Origin: JAKACU01 sp021821185
Lineage (GTDB): Bacteria; Bacillota; Bacilli; Alicyclobacillales; SLC66
Reading direction: 5' to 3'
NCBI GenBank assembly: GCA_027343965.1
Contig: DAHWJX010000094.1
Location: 1-50,835 of the forward strand
DNA: 50,835 nucleotides
Shown: positions 16,815 to 25,332 of the stretch, piece by piece
Position numbering within the stretch: position 1 is the stretch's first letter
Layout: each line of letters begins with the position of its first letter
Program-made: the position numbers and the translations under genes
Notes under the pieces: model-generated
Seen by the model: the letters and a program-made list of their open reading frames with translations, nothing else
Database searches by the model: none
What the model was told of the DNA's origin: nothing

Positions 16815-17941
16815 GTATGGTATGCACCGGTTGTGGTGCGCCGCTTCAAATGGATGATGAACAAGAGCGAGGTTATGTTACAGCGGAGGCGTTTATGCGT
16901 GAGCATCCGCTATGCCAACGCTGTTATCGATTGATTCACTATGGGCAACTCGCCAAAACAAATGTGACGCAAGAGGAATACCGTACTGCCGTTATGCGTG
17001 TATTGGCAAAGCCCTCTTTGGTTTTATATGTTGTGGATCTGTTCGACTTTAATGGTAGCCTGGTGCGTGGTATGGCTGGGGTGCTCAAAAATCACGAAGT
17101 CGTTTTGGTAGCCAATAAGTACGATTTACTTCCGCATGGGACAAGTATGGACAAAGTTGCTTCGTGGTTGTGGCGAGAGGCTCGTCGTGCGGGGCTTGAA
17201 CCGAAGCAAATCCATCTCGTTAGCGCCAAAACTGGTTTTGGCATGGACTCCGTGGTTGCAACCGTACAGGAGCGTTCACGTGATCGCAATGTCGTCGTGA
17301 TGGGTATGGCAAATGTCGGGAAATCAAGTGTATTGAACAGTCTTATGCGAGCGTTAGATCCTGATGAGCAGACGGAATCCTTTACGACAAGCCCCTTTCC
17401 AGGCACGACGTTAGGTGCTTTGACCATGAAAATGAAAGGCACGGGTATCGTGATTACGGATACGCCCGGCCTTTTAGGCACATTTCGTTTACAAGATCGG
17501 GTTTGCGCAGACTCATTAAAGCAAATTGTGCCAAAAGATCGTATTCGTCCTAGGAATTATCAATTAAATATAGCGCAGACCCTGTTTCTAGCGGGACTTG
17601 TGCGAATGGATTTTATCGGCGGACAAGCACAGCCATTTGTCGTCTATGTTGCCAATCAGCTCTATATTCACCGCACAAAATTGGACAATGCTGACAATGT
17701 ATACCGGAGTCAGATGGGCAAACTTCTTAACCCGCCGTGTGATACTTGCGACAGCAGTTTGCGTCAACTCACCAGCAAGCGTGTAGGATTTAAAGAAGGC
17801 AGGCCAGTGGATGTTGTGATTCCTGGATTAGGATGGATTCGTTTAAGTGGCAAAGAAGTTCAACTTGTCGTTCATTATCCGCAAGGCGTGGAGATCGCAG
17901 TACGCCCAGCTTTGATTGGAAATGGGCGCGTACGCTTATGA
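16811..17941 (+). CDS. yqeH: Ribosome biogenesis GTPase YqeH (circularly permuted)
   Basis: A 376-residue GTPase needed for 30S subunit assembly. The N-terminal zinc finger has CxxC pairs at Cys5/Cys8 and Cys35/Cys38. GTPase motifs occur in permuted order: G4 NKYD (102-105) and the G5-like SAK precede G1 GMANVGKS (165-172) and G3 DTPG (217-220). The C-terminal half is the YqeH-specific RNA-contact region, with a second Cys pair in PPCDTCDSSLRQL. It starts with GTG 16811 overlapping the yqeG stop and ends overlapping aroE. Confidence 0.95.
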   Translation: MSMVCTGCGAPLQMDDEQERGYVTAEAFMREHPLCQRCYRLIHYGQLAKTNVTQEEYRTAVMRVLAKPSLVLYVVDLFDFNGSLVRGMAGVLKNHEVVLVANKYDLLPHGTSMDKVASWLWREARRAGLEPKQIHLVSAKTGFGMDSVVATVQERSRDRNVVVMGMANVGKSSVLNSLMRALDPDEQTESFTTSPFPGTTLGALTMKMKGTGIVITDTPGLLGTFRLQDRVCADSLKQIVPKDRIRPRNYQLNIAQTLFLAGLVRMDFIGGQAQPFVVYVANQLYIHRTKLDNADNVYRSQMGKLLNPPCDTCDSSLRQLTSKRVGFKEGRPVDVVIPGLGWIRLSGKEVQLVVHYPQGVEIAVRPALIGNGRVRL

Positions 17942-18798
17942 CCCAGTACGATCGGCTTGCTGTCCTAGGGCATCCTGCCGCGCATTCTCTTTCACCTGTG
18001 ATGCATCGGGCTGCTTATCAAGCGCTGGGCCTAACAGCAACTTATACGGCGATTGACGTAGTACCAAACGATTTGCTACGTGTTCTTCAAAGCATAAACA
18101 AACAGGGCTATCGCGGCGTCAACCTGACGATCCCCCATAAGGAAGTAGCCCTTCCTTTCATGAAACAATGTTCGTCTCGTGCTAAACGTATCGGCGCGGT
18201 CAATACAGTCACCTGTCTTGATGGACAGCTTTATGGTGACAATACCGATGGCGAAGGCTGGCTAAGCTCTTTTACCATGGAGACGGGCGCCGATGTAAAT
18301 GGCTTGCATGTGGTGGTAATTGGGGCTGGAGGAGCTGCACGTGCGATTGTCGATGCGCTTCTTTCAAACGGCTGTGAGCATGTGACGCTTGTCAATCGCA
18401 CACTTGACCGTGCAAATCAGTTACAAGAGGCATTTCAAGCTTATTATGATATAGCTAAGCTATCGACGTGTTCTCTTGAATGTGTCGATTTGTTTGATGC
18501 TGATCTCGTTGTCAATACAACGGCCGTAGGTCTTGCCGGTAAACTGCAAGATCAGCTTCCCGTATCGCTTAGTACCTTGCGTATGGGTACCATCGTGAGT
18601 GACATCGTCTATCGACCGCGACAAACAAAGTTCTTACAAGAAGCTCATGCGCGAGGTGCATCGATACATGAAGGTATTGGGATGTTAGTGCACCAAGGCG
18701 CCTTGGCGATTCAGCAATGGTTTGACGTTTTAGCTCCGATTGAAGTGATGCGAACTGCCGTTTGTGATGTTTTGGATGGATCCAAGGGAGGACAATAA
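17938..18798 (+). CDS. aroE: Shikimate dehydrogenase
   Basis: NADP-dependent reduction of 3-dehydroshikimate to shikimate, 286 residues. The shikimate site is in HSLSPVMHRAAYQALGL, with catalytic Lys68 in NLTIPHKEVAL and Asp104 in DNTDGEGW. The nucleotide-binding loop is GAGGAARA (129-136), followed by VNRT, the NADP-type contact. ATG 17938 overlaps the yqeH stop as ATGA. Reading frames beginning earlier are internal to yqeH. Confidence 0.95.
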   Translation: MTQYDRLAVLGHPAAHSLSPVMHRAAYQALGLTATYTAIDVVPNDLLRVLQSINKQGYRGVNLTIPHKEVALPFMKQCSSRAKRIGAVNTVTCLDGQLYGDNTDGEGWLSSFTMETGADVNGLHVVVIGAGGAARAIVDALLSNGCEHVTLVNRTLDRANQLQEAFQAYYDIAKLSTCSLECVDLFDADLVVNTTAVGLAGKLQDQLPVSLSTLRMGTIVSDIVYRPRQTKFLQEAHARGASIHEGIGMLVHQGALAIQQWFDVLAPIEVMRTAVCDVLDGSKGGQ

Positions 18799-18802
18799 AA
18801 AC

Positions 18803-19096
18803 GTGTTAACGGGAAAACAAGTACGGTATCTCCGTGGGCTAGCTCATCATCTCACGCCTATTTTTCAGGTGGGTAAAGGTGGCGTATCACGCACCATGGT
18901 TGAACAAATAGCCTTGGCTCTTGAGGCGCGTGAACTCATGAAAGTATCTGTCCTAGGCAATGCGGATGAGGCGGCTAAAGATATTGCTATGACTTTGAAA
19001 AATGGTACAAAGGCAGAAATTATCCAGGTAATCGGTCGTACGATCATATTATATAAACGATCACAGGAAAACCCTGTGATTGAATTACCTCGCTGA
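18803..19096 (+). CDS. yhbY: CRM-domain RNA-binding protein YhbY/YqeI
   Basis: A 97-residue single CRM (KH-like) domain protein. LTGKQVRYLRGLAHHLTPIF, VGKGG (the GxxG RNA-binding loop), ALEARELMKVSVLGN and GRTIILYKRS are conserved. It associates with pre-50S particles in other bacteria. The start is GTG 18803 with the strong AAGGGAGGA upstream. A four-base gap separates it from aroE, and its TGA overlaps the nadD ATG (TGATG). Confidence 0.94.
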   Translation: MLTGKQVRYLRGLAHHLTPIFQVGKGGVSRTMVEQIALALEARELMKVSVLGNADEAAKDIAMTLKNGTKAEIIQVIGRTIILYKRSQENPVIELPR

Positions 19097-19692
19097 TGCG
19101 TCGCGGTCTATTCGGTGGAACATTCGATCCGCCACACATTGGTCATATCATGATGGCCCAGTTAGCGTATGAGGAACTGTCCTTAGATGTGGTGGAGTTT
19201 ATTCCAGCAGGACAACCACCGCATAAGGATTCATCATCCGTATCTCCTGCACAGGTTCGTGTTGAACTTGTAGAGGCTGCTATCGCATCTTTTCCGTACT
19301 TTTCACTGTCACTTAAGGAAGTACAGCGGCAAGGTCCGAGTTTTACTGTCGATACACTCACGAACATTAAAAAAGAGTATCAGGAAGATGAACTTTATTG
19401 GTTTGTCGGTGCAGATATGTTGGTGGATCTTCCTTCATGGAAAAACCCAAAAGACATTTTGCGTTTAGCTCATCTGGTTGTTGCGCCTCGTTCTCATGTA
19501 GATGAACAACAGGCAAAAAAAATGCTTATGATACAGTTTCCTTACGCTAAAATAACGTTGCTTGAGATGCCTTTGCTCGATATTTCAAGTACATGGATTA
19601 AAAATCGTCTAGCTAGGGGACTGCGGGTAGATCCTTTGCTAACGCCTGCAGTGACTCAGTTAATTTTGCAAAAGGGGTTCTATCTACCATGA
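19096..19692 (+). CDS. nadD: Nicotinate-nucleotide adenylyltransferase
   Basis: NaMN adenylyltransferase of NAD synthesis, 198 residues. The nucleotidyltransferase motif GGTFDPPHIGH (residues 7-17, catalytic HxxH at 14-17) is intact. EFIPAGQPPHK binds substrate, and the ISSTWIKNR segment corresponds to the second ATP-binding motif ISSTxxR. It overlaps yhbY by one base and yqeK by four bases. Confidence 0.96.
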   Translation: MRRGLFGGTFDPPHIGHIMMAQLAYEELSLDVVEFIPAGQPPHKDSSSVSPAQVRVELVEAAIASFPYFSLSLKEVQRQGPSFTVDTLTNIKKEYQEDELYWFVGADMLVDLPSWKNPKDILRLAHLVVAPRSHVDEQQAKKMLMIQFPYAKITLLEMPLLDISSTWIKNRLARGLRVDPLLTPAVTQLILQKGFYLP

Positions 19693-20285
19693 TTGACCTT
19701 GAGCAAGAAGCTGTCAAAAGGTTGTCTTCATCCCGGTTTGCTCATGTGCGCGGCGTGGTCGAGGCGTCTATTCAATTAGCACAGCGTTATGATGTCGATG
19801 TGGATAAAGTCCGACAAGCAGCGTGGCTTCATGATATGTTTCGCGAGTTGTCGCAAAGTCAGCTAGAAGAACTTGCTCATTTAACCGGAGCTTGCGTACC
19901 CGCTGGTCCAGTTGCTGTATGGCACGGACCCATCTGTGCTTTACGCATGGCCCAAGACTTCGGTATTAATGATGAAGACGTAAAAGAAGCTGTCAAGTGG
20001 CACACGATTGGACACCCAGAAATGGGGGATGTGGCCCAGGTTCTTTACGTGGCTGATGCGATTGAAAAAGGGCGATCATTTCCTCTTGTGGACACCTTGC
20101 GCGCGGCATCTCAGATTTGCTTACCGCTGGCTGTCGCCGTTGTGACGGATGCTTCGTTAAACCACTTGCTAAACAAGCATGATCAGATCGATCTTCTAAC
20201 GGTACAATTACGTAATAAAGCGTGGAGTCTTGTTACGCAAGATCATCGGCAATGGTTTGATCGTCAGCGGTTTCCTACAAACTAA
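19689..20285 (+). CDS. yqeK: YqeK HD-domain hydrolase (putative Ap4A hydrolase)
   Basis: A 198-residue HD-superfamily phosphohydrolase. Metal-binding His and Asp are in RFAHVRGVVEAS, AAWLHDMFRE and WHGPICALRM, followed by KWHTIGHPEM. Related proteins symmetrically cleave Ap4A to ADP, and Bacillus YqeK is the reference member. The N-terminal DLEQEAVKRLSSSRFAHV fits the family. ATG 19689 overlaps nadD. Confidence 0.92.
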   Translation: MIDLEQEAVKRLSSSRFAHVRGVVEASIQLAQRYDVDVDKVRQAAWLHDMFRELSQSQLEELAHLTGACVPAGPVAVWHGPICALRMAQDFGINDEDVKEAVKWHTIGHPEMGDVAQVLYVADAIEKGRSFPLVDTLRAASQICLPLAVAVVTDASLNHLLNKHDQIDLLTVQLRNKAWSLVTQDHRQWFDRQRFPTN

Positions 20286-20302
20286 ACTAGGGAGGTCTGT
20301 AC

Positions 20303-20653
20303 ATGGCAGACAAAATGGAACAATTTGCAAGGTTGGCGGCTGATACCGCTGATGATAAAAAAGCTAGAGATGTCGTGATTCTGGATTTGCGGGGATTATC
20401 CGTGATCGCTGATTATTTTGTGATTTGTAGTGCCAATTCACGCACGCAGGTACAAGCTATCGCTGATGCTGTTGAGGAGAAACTTGGTGACAGTGGTCTT
20501 GTGTGCAAAGGTATAGAAGGACGCGATGAAGGGCGTTGGGTGCTCATTGACTTCGGTGATGTAGTGGCGCACGTTTTTCAAGATGAGGAACGTTCTTTTT
20601 ATGGACTTGAACGCTTATGGGGCGATGCCCCAAGGGTATCGATAGAGGTTTAA
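20303..20653 (+). CDS. rsfS: Ribosomal silencing factor RsfS
   Basis: A 116-residue DUF143/RsfS protein that binds uL14 and blocks subunit joining when nutrients fall. DVVILDLRGLSVIADYFVICSANSRTQVQAI, EGRDEGRWVLIDFGDVVAHVF and FYGLERLWGDAP are conserved. ATG 20303 is preceded by a strong GGGAGG. Confidence 0.96.
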   Translation: MADKMEQFARLAADTADDKKARDVVILDLRGLSVIADYFVICSANSRTQVQAIADAVEEKLGDSGLVCKGIEGRDEGRWVLIDFGDVVAHVFQDEERSFYGLERLWGDAPRVSIEV

Positions 20654-20685
20654 ATCAAGGGCTATATCAAGGATGTGCATAACTT

Positions 20686-21495
20686 TTGTATACGCACTTT
20701 GCGGCGGTTTATGATCGATTAATGGGCGATATTCCCTATAACGAATTCGCCCGGCTACTTCAGGAAGCTGTCAGTAAGACTGGACATCGAATCGATGTGA
20801 TTGTTGACATTGGGTGTGGAACGGGTGCTATGTTTGAAGCTGAATTAGCTTTGGCGCGCCAAGTGATTGGGATTGATCCATCGCTTCAGATGCTTGCTGT
20901 TGCCAAAGAACAAGCGCAGCCGTACGGACGACGCATTACTTTGTTAGAGGGTAGCGCCGAGTCGTTTTTTACCCCCAAAAAGGCCGATCTGTGTCTCGCT
21001 ACTTGTGATGTGTGCAATTATATTTTGACGCCGCAGAGGTTGCAACGCTCATTTACCCATATCCATGACATGATGAACCCAGGCGGTTATTTCTTGTTTG
21101 ACATGCACTCACCGACAAAAGTGTTACAAGGTATTGGCGACAATGTTTACTATGACGCGTCAGGGGACACAGTCGCTTTGATTGAGACAAAGGTCGATCA
21201 AAAGTCGATGATTGTCGCTTACGAGTTATTGCTGTTTCTGCTCGAAAAAGACGGGCGTTATCAGCGTGTACAGGAGTCACATCGACAACGGGCCTACGAA
21301 CTCTCAGCCATTTTAAAGGGCTTAGAAAATGCGGGGTTTACTGAGGTATATATCGGTGCTGATTTCCATTTTCCATGGGAACGTCTAGAAGAGGAATCGC
21401 AATCCATCCTGTTTGGGGACCGTCTGCATGTGCGTGTCGCTCCTAGCGCAGAAACGATGCAACAAGCTATGCGTTGGTTTTTTTTAGTTCGTTGA
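20686..21495 (+). CDS. yqeM: Class I SAM-dependent methyltransferase YqeM
   Basis: A 269-residue methyltransferase of unknown substrate. The SAM motif I is DIGCGTGAMFE, followed by acidic GIDPSLQML and the post-motif DLCLATCDVCNYI. The start is TTG 20686 with AAGGATG about 11 bases upstream. An in-frame stop just before it makes this the most upstream possible start. It is last in the yqeG operon and ends with a 12-base convergent overlap with mntR. In B. subtilis comER follows this gene. Confidence 0.88.
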   Translation: MYTHFAAVYDRLMGDIPYNEFARLLQEAVSKTGHRIDVIVDIGCGTGAMFEAELALARQVIGIDPSLQMLAVAKEQAQPYGRRITLLEGSAESFFTPKKADLCLATCDVCNYILTPQRLQRSFTHIHDMMNPGGYFLFDMHSPTKVLQGIGDNVYYDASGDTVALIETKVDQKSMIVAYELLLFLLEKDGRYQRVQESHRQRAYELSAILKGLENAGFTEVYIGADFHFPWERLEEESQSILFGDRLHVRVAPSAETMQQAMRWFFLVR

Positions 21496-21942
21496 ATGTT
21501 CGTCGATACTTTTTGACGTGGTATCGCTAGACTCTTTAGCTCCATACTGCATCAGTGACTCTAGGCGTGCCGCGTCAGATTGAAAGTAATCCACAAGTCG
21601 ATTTAGCTGCTTTAAAGTTTGCGGACTGACGTGATGTTCAATCCCTTCCACATCCTCTTGAATGGTCGTCTCCGGAATCCCTAGCATACGTAATAGTTCA
21701 GCAAGCATGTTGTGCCGCTGCTTCATCGCTTTTCCCATCTGTTCTCCTGTCTTAGTTAATACAAACCCACGATACTTCTCATACGTGACATAATCTTGCT
21801 CATCTAGTTTTTGTAACATTTTTGTGACAGACGAAGGTTGTACGGCAAGCGAGGAAGCTATGTCAGAGACTCGTGCATACCCTTTATCTTTCATCAATTC
21901 ATAAATCTTTTCAAGGTAATCCTCCATGCTAGGAGTCAGCAT
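21484..21942 (-). CDS. mntR: Manganese-responsive transcriptional regulator MntR
   Basis: DtxR/MntR-family repressor of 152 residues. With the start at ATG 21942 the numbering coincides with B. subtilis MntR: Asp8, Glu11, His77, Glu99, Glu102 and His103, the two-metal Mn site, are all present. This is also the best argument for that start over ATG 21966 or 21960. PSSVTKMLQKLDEQDYVTYEKYRG is the winged-helix recognition segment. It occupies the slot where Bacillus has comER, on the opposite strand, convergent with yqeM. No MntR target gene adjoins it directly. Confidence 0.94.
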   Translation of the reverse strand: MLTPSMEDYLEKIYELMKDKGYARVSDIASSLAVQPSSVTKMLQKLDEQDYVTYEKYRGFVLTKTGEQMGKAMKQRHNMLAELLRMLGIPETTIQEDVEGIEHHVSPQTLKQLNRLVDYFQSDAARLESLMQYGAKESSDTTSKSIDEHSTN

Positions 21943-22126
21943 GCACACGCCTACTTTCATGATCATTGTCTGTTAGTGTACTACATTTTATGAGACCTTG
22001 CATTGACCTGTAACACGGTGATTGGATGATATTAATTCTTTTGGAACTGCGCGTTTTGTAAAAAGGAATGGGCAGGTGTCTCTTGAACAGCTTCCCTTAA
22101 GTCGAAATGATAGGAGGTATTTCTCC

Positions 22127-22744
22127 GTGAAAAATCCGTTTGAATGGGATAAAAAGCAAGTATTCGCCTTTTTTGCTGCTGTCGTACTCGTTACTTTTTG
22201 GGTCATCACATTTTTTTCACAAGGACAGATTCAAACTGTAAAGCCTAAGGTCGCGATCGCCGCGTCTGCAGTTCGGCAAAAGGCAACAGCTCACATGATG
22301 GTGTATGTGGTCGGAGAAGTCAAGCGTCCTGGATTGTACTCCTTTGCTCTTGACTCAAGAGTCTATCAGGCTGTTGCTAAAGCGGGGGGCCTTACCATGC
22401 GTGCGGACAGTGCAGCAATTAATCTCGCGGCGGTTATGGAGGACGGCACTGAGATTGTGATTCCCGCAAAAGGTGCAATGCCCTTAAACACTTTCGCCAA
22501 TCAGCATGGAACAAGTCATAGGCCGCGCTCCCATAAAGTGCAGGCGGGGCAACATGTACTCTTGAATCAGGCGAGTCTTAGCCAACTAGAGCAACTACCA
22601 GGTATTGGACCTAAAAAGGCGCAAGAAATTCTTGCTTATCGCACCAAGCACGGTAAGTTTGTGACCTTAGCGGGTATGCGCCATGTTAAAGGTATCGGGC
22701 AAAAGCTCCTCGCAAACCTTGAACCCTATCTCAGTTTACAATAA
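22127..22744 (+). CDS. comEA: Competence DNA receptor ComEA
   Basis: A 205-residue DNA-uptake protein with an N-terminal membrane anchor (about 11-31), an SLBB domain (YVVGEVKRPGLYSF to IVIPAKG) and a C-terminal double helix-hairpin-helix DNA-binding module (LNQASLSQLEQLPGIG to MRHVKGIGQKLL). The start is GTG 22127 behind a perfect AGGAGG. It lies divergent from mntR. The usual comEB (dCMP deaminase) does not follow, and an inverted hydrolase gene separates it from comEC. Confidence 0.93.
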   Translation: MKNPFEWDKKQVFAFFAAVVLVTFWVITFFSQGQIQTVKPKVAIAASAVRQKATAHMMVYVVGEVKRPGLYSFALDSRVYQAVAKAGGLTMRADSAAINLAAVMEDGTEIVIPAKGAMPLNTFANQHGTSHRPRSHKVQAGQHVLLNQASLSQLEQLPGIGPKKAQEILAYRTKHGKFVTLAGMRHVKGIGQKLLANLEPYLSLQ

Positions 22745-22770
22745 AAGCCGCGCAAGGTGATCTTGCGCGG
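22743..22770 (-). terminator. Terminator of the NlpC/P60 gene, shared with comEA
   Basis: CCGCGCAAG (22748-22756) pairs perfectly with CTTGCGCGG (22762-22770). Read on the minus strand the stem is followed by CTTTTAT, so it terminates the inverted gene. It lies directly after the comEA stop and may also protect that transcript end. Confidence 0.75.
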
Positions 22771-22799
22771 GAGTCAATCAAGCTATAAACACCAAGGAC

Positions 22800-23495
22800 T
22801 CACAAGATACGACGTGCCGTTTCGTAGACACTCGCCCAGTATCCGGTGGTTAGATCATCAATTTCGACACGCGAGCTTGCGGCGTTAATAAAATTGCCGC
22901 CGCCTATGTAAATGCCAACGTGTGAGAGCGGCCCGTCAGTCGCGAAAAAAACCAAATCGCCCGGCTGTAGGTCGCCTTTACTGATTGGCGTTCCTTCTTG
23001 TGCTTGATCCTGTGAAACGCGATCAAGCGATTTGCCGAATTGAGAGAAAACATACTGGGTGAAGCCCGAACAATCAAACCCTGTACTCGGCTGATTACCT
23101 CCCCAAGAGTAAGCGTAACCAAGGTACGTGCGCGCTTTTTGAACAAGCTGCGCTGAGAGGGAAGTCGGCGGCACCGGCGCCCGTTTAGCAGATCGTTCGA
23201 TCAAGGAAAGGATCTGCGCTGTAACGGCACTGGTATTGCCCAAATGATGGGATTTCTTAAAATGAAGCACCGCACTTGAAGTAATCGAACCGAAATATTG
23301 GGTTATCCCTTCATCTTGTGGAAAGTAACCTAAGGACTTTAAATCTTCTTGTAAAACTTTAACTTGCTGGCCTGTCGAGCCTACTTGCAAGATCACCGGG
23401 CTTTCGGCAGCGTATACCGGACTCATTGCGGCGATACCTGCGAGATTACTTCCTATGATCATGGAAAGTGACGTGATAAGTAAAGATATACGCAA
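22800..23495 (-). CDS. Secreted NlpC/P60 peptidoglycan endopeptidase with peptidoglycan-binding domain
   Basis: Predicted D,L-endopeptidase of 231 residues. The start chosen is TTG 23495, nine bases after AAGGAG. It gives a signal peptide RISLLITSLSMIIGSNLAG ending in VYAA. A PG_binding_1 domain follows (about 33-98), then the NlpC/P60 domain with catalytic Cys142 (FDCSGF), His192 (LSHVGIYIG) and Asn204 as the third residue. Frames starting further upstream (23576) run through the riboswitch and are not credible. A c-di-AMP riboswitch precedes the gene, matching the known link between c-di-AMP and wall hydrolases. It sits inverted between comEA and comEC. Confidence 0.93.
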   Translation of the reverse strand: MRISLLITSLSMIIGSNLAGIAAMSPVYAAESPVILQVGSTGQQVKVLQEDLKSLGYFPQDEGITQYFGSITSSAVLHFKKSHHLGNTSAVTAQILSLIERSAKRAPVPPTSLSAQLVQKARTYLGYAYSWGGNQPSTGFDCSGFTQYVFSQFGKSLDRVSQDQAQEGTPISKGDLQPGDLVFFATDGPLSHVGIYIGGGNFINAASSRVEIDDLTTGYWASVYETARRIL

Positions 23496-23505
23496 AAAAA
23501 ACAAA

Positions 23506-23633
23506 CTCCTTCCATGAGCCTCCGAGGTTAGTTGACGGGTTAGGGCTGAAGGTAGCCCATCCGAAATCGGATTCACCCCAAAAAAATGTCCCCCGTACTG
23601 ATAAAATCTATCAGATTCGGCATTTTCATTCTG
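23506..23633 (-). promoter_or_regulatory. ydaO/yuaA-type c-di-AMP riboswitch
   Basis: On the minus strand the conserved blocks occur in order: GCCGAATCT, ACGGGGGAC, TTGGGGTGAATCC, GGGCTACCTTCAGCCC, AACCCGTCAACTAACCTCGG and AGGC, matching the ydaO-yuaA consensus as I know it. A segment CTACCTTC (plus 23548-23555) can alternatively pair with GAAGGAG (plus 23506-23512), which contains the ribosome site, followed by TTTGTTTTTTTT. This would make a terminator or sequestering hairpin. In this family c-di-AMP binding turns expression off. Confidence 0.93.
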
Positions 23634-23639
23634 CGTTTC

Positions 23640-23668
23640 ATTGTATCAACAGTCATCGTTTGCGACAA
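23640..23668 (-). promoter_or_regulatory. Promoter of the c-di-AMP riboswitch / NlpC-P60 transcript
   Basis: On the minus strand: TTGTCG (plus 23663-23668), a 17-base spacer and TACAAT (plus 23640-23645) with an extended TGA. It places the transcript start at the aptamer's 5' edge. Confidence 0.7.
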
Positions 23669-23705
23669 GACCAAAAATAGACCCTATGTGAGGGAAGTTA
23701 TCAAT

Positions 23706-25298
23706 ATGCACAGAATTGTCACGATTTTCGGGATAAGTTTTTGTGCCGGATCCCTTGCGATTCTATCGCAATCCACAACATGGCTCTTTCTCCTTATCGT
23801 CGTGCTACTTGCTATCCTCTTTTTGCTGATAGGAATGTTACGGTACATCGTATCAAAGACGCATCCATTACCTCGCTTTGCATGGCCCTTATTTCTCTTC
23901 ATCATAGTCTTGGGTTGGGTGTGCGGAGGGCAGTACGCATGGGATGATGAAGTGTCTCACCAACGTCTTCAAGCTGAACTGTTACAGGCCAATCATCATA
24001 CAAGCGTACTAACTGTCTTGCAAATTGATGGGCCCGTGCAAAGAAAAGCAGCGCATAGCCTCGCTTTTGCTGCTAAGGTATGCTCTTTTTACGATGAACG
24101 TGGCGCCTATTTTGTGGCAGGGCAGCCCGTTGTTTGGTTGACGATCAGCGGGGAGCATAGATCGGACATAGCACAGGCTTCTATTTTTTCACAAAAGTTT
24201 TATACTGCCTCATCAGAGCTGCATTCGATGGACTATATCGCGGCGTATGTGCGATTTCATGCAGTGGTCAAGGGCTCCTTTGCCACAGCCTTATTGCGTA
24301 GAAAAATCAACGTGCTTGCAAGTACCTCGATCTACGGTGTTCATAAGGTGGCAAATCAATATCACTTCCCAAGTCTGTATGCATGGCAAGGGTATCTCAT
24401 CGAGTTGGCGCAGGATCGTTTGCGCACCGCCTATGGTGCTTTAGGAACGATGGCGTTGGCGTTTGCCGTTGGTGACCGTTCTGCGATTAGCAGTCAGACG
24501 GTCAAGGCATTTGCTGCGGTTGGGATAATTCATGCTTTGGTTGCATCAGGGGCGACGATTCGAATGATCATTCATCCCGTTGTCATTTTATTACGACAAA
24601 AGTGGCGGGTGCGTTATGGACTTTGGTATGTGGTTTCCCTGCTTCTTATCTGCATTATCGTGATCTTATCTGGCCTTGCGCCTCCTGCTTTGCGAGCAGG
24701 TCTGGTTGTGATGTATGAGTTGACAGCTATACTCGTGCATCGAAATGGGGATCAACTTACGGCCAATGTGCTTGCCGCTTGTTGTCTTACTCTCATGGAA
24801 CCACACCTTTTGCTTGATCCTGGGGTAATTGTGTCGTTTGTTGCTGTAACAGCATTTTCTTTGCTTCCGGCTCGTCTTGCCGCTTGGTGGTTATCTTTCA
24901 TCCGTTTTCCTCGCTTGCGGATGATCCTTGCCCGTGGGCTTGCTGCTGATCTGGCCGTAGCACCTGTCGCTTTATTTGAGTTTTCGCAGTTATCCCTTGT
25001 CTCCTTGCTGACCAACATTGTTCTTTATCCGGTGCTTGAATGGCTATTGCCCATGGCATGGATCTGTTTGGTACTTGCTATCCTTGCGCCACCCTTAGCC
25101 CATGGTCTACAACCTATCGTGGCCTTTATCTATCAACTGGCGATCGCGAGTGTTCAGAGCATTAGCTATGCGGGGGCGACGCTGAAACTGTCTGCTCCAT
25201 CTTTACCAAGTCTCGTTGTTTATGAAACTCTTTTGCTTTTGATCTTGTTCATAGGTAGAAGGTATACATGGCGCCATCCTGGCAGATACTTAGAGTAA
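23706..25298 (+). CDS. comEC: ComEC/Rec2-type DNA channel, lacking the C-terminal metallo-beta-lactamase-like domain
   Basis: A 530-residue polytopic protein. It has an N-terminal DUF4131-like part with two or three membrane helices and a soluble OB-like stretch. The Competence (PF03772) membrane domain from about residue 235 includes LAFAVGDRSAIS, IIHALVASGATI, SGLAPPALRAGLVVMYEL and the closing helices. ATG 23706 follows AGGGAAG. Bacillus ComEC is about 775 residues and carries a C-terminal MBL-fold domain. Here the protein stops after the membrane domain, and no HxHxDH motif follows in the next kilobase. It probably forms the channel without an attached nuclease. Confidence 0.85.
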   Translation: MHRIVTIFGISFCAGSLAILSQSTTWLFLLIVVLLAILFLLIGMLRYIVSKTHPLPRFAWPLFLFIIVLGWVCGGQYAWDDEVSHQRLQAELLQANHHTSVLTVLQIDGPVQRKAAHSLAFAAKVCSFYDERGAYFVAGQPVVWLTISGEHRSDIAQASIFSQKFYTASSELHSMDYIAAYVRFHAVVKGSFATALLRRKINVLASTSIYGVHKVANQYHFPSLYAWQGYLIELAQDRLRTAYGALGTMALAFAVGDRSAISSQTVKAFAAVGIIHALVASGATIRMIIHPVVILLRQKWRVRYGLWYVVSLLLICIIVILSGLAPPALRAGLVVMYELTAILVHRNGDQLTANVLAACCLTLMEPHLLLDPGVIVSFVAVTAFSLLPARLAAWWLSFIRFPRLRMILARGLAADLAVAPVALFEFSQLSLVSLLTNIVLYPVLEWLLPMAWICLVLAILAPPLAHGLQPIVAFIYQLAIASVQSISYAGATLKLSAPSLPSLVVYETLLLLILFIGRRYTWRHPGRYLE

Positions 25299-25332
25299 CA
25301 AGTTTTCATCGTCGACCGGGGAAGGTGAACCG

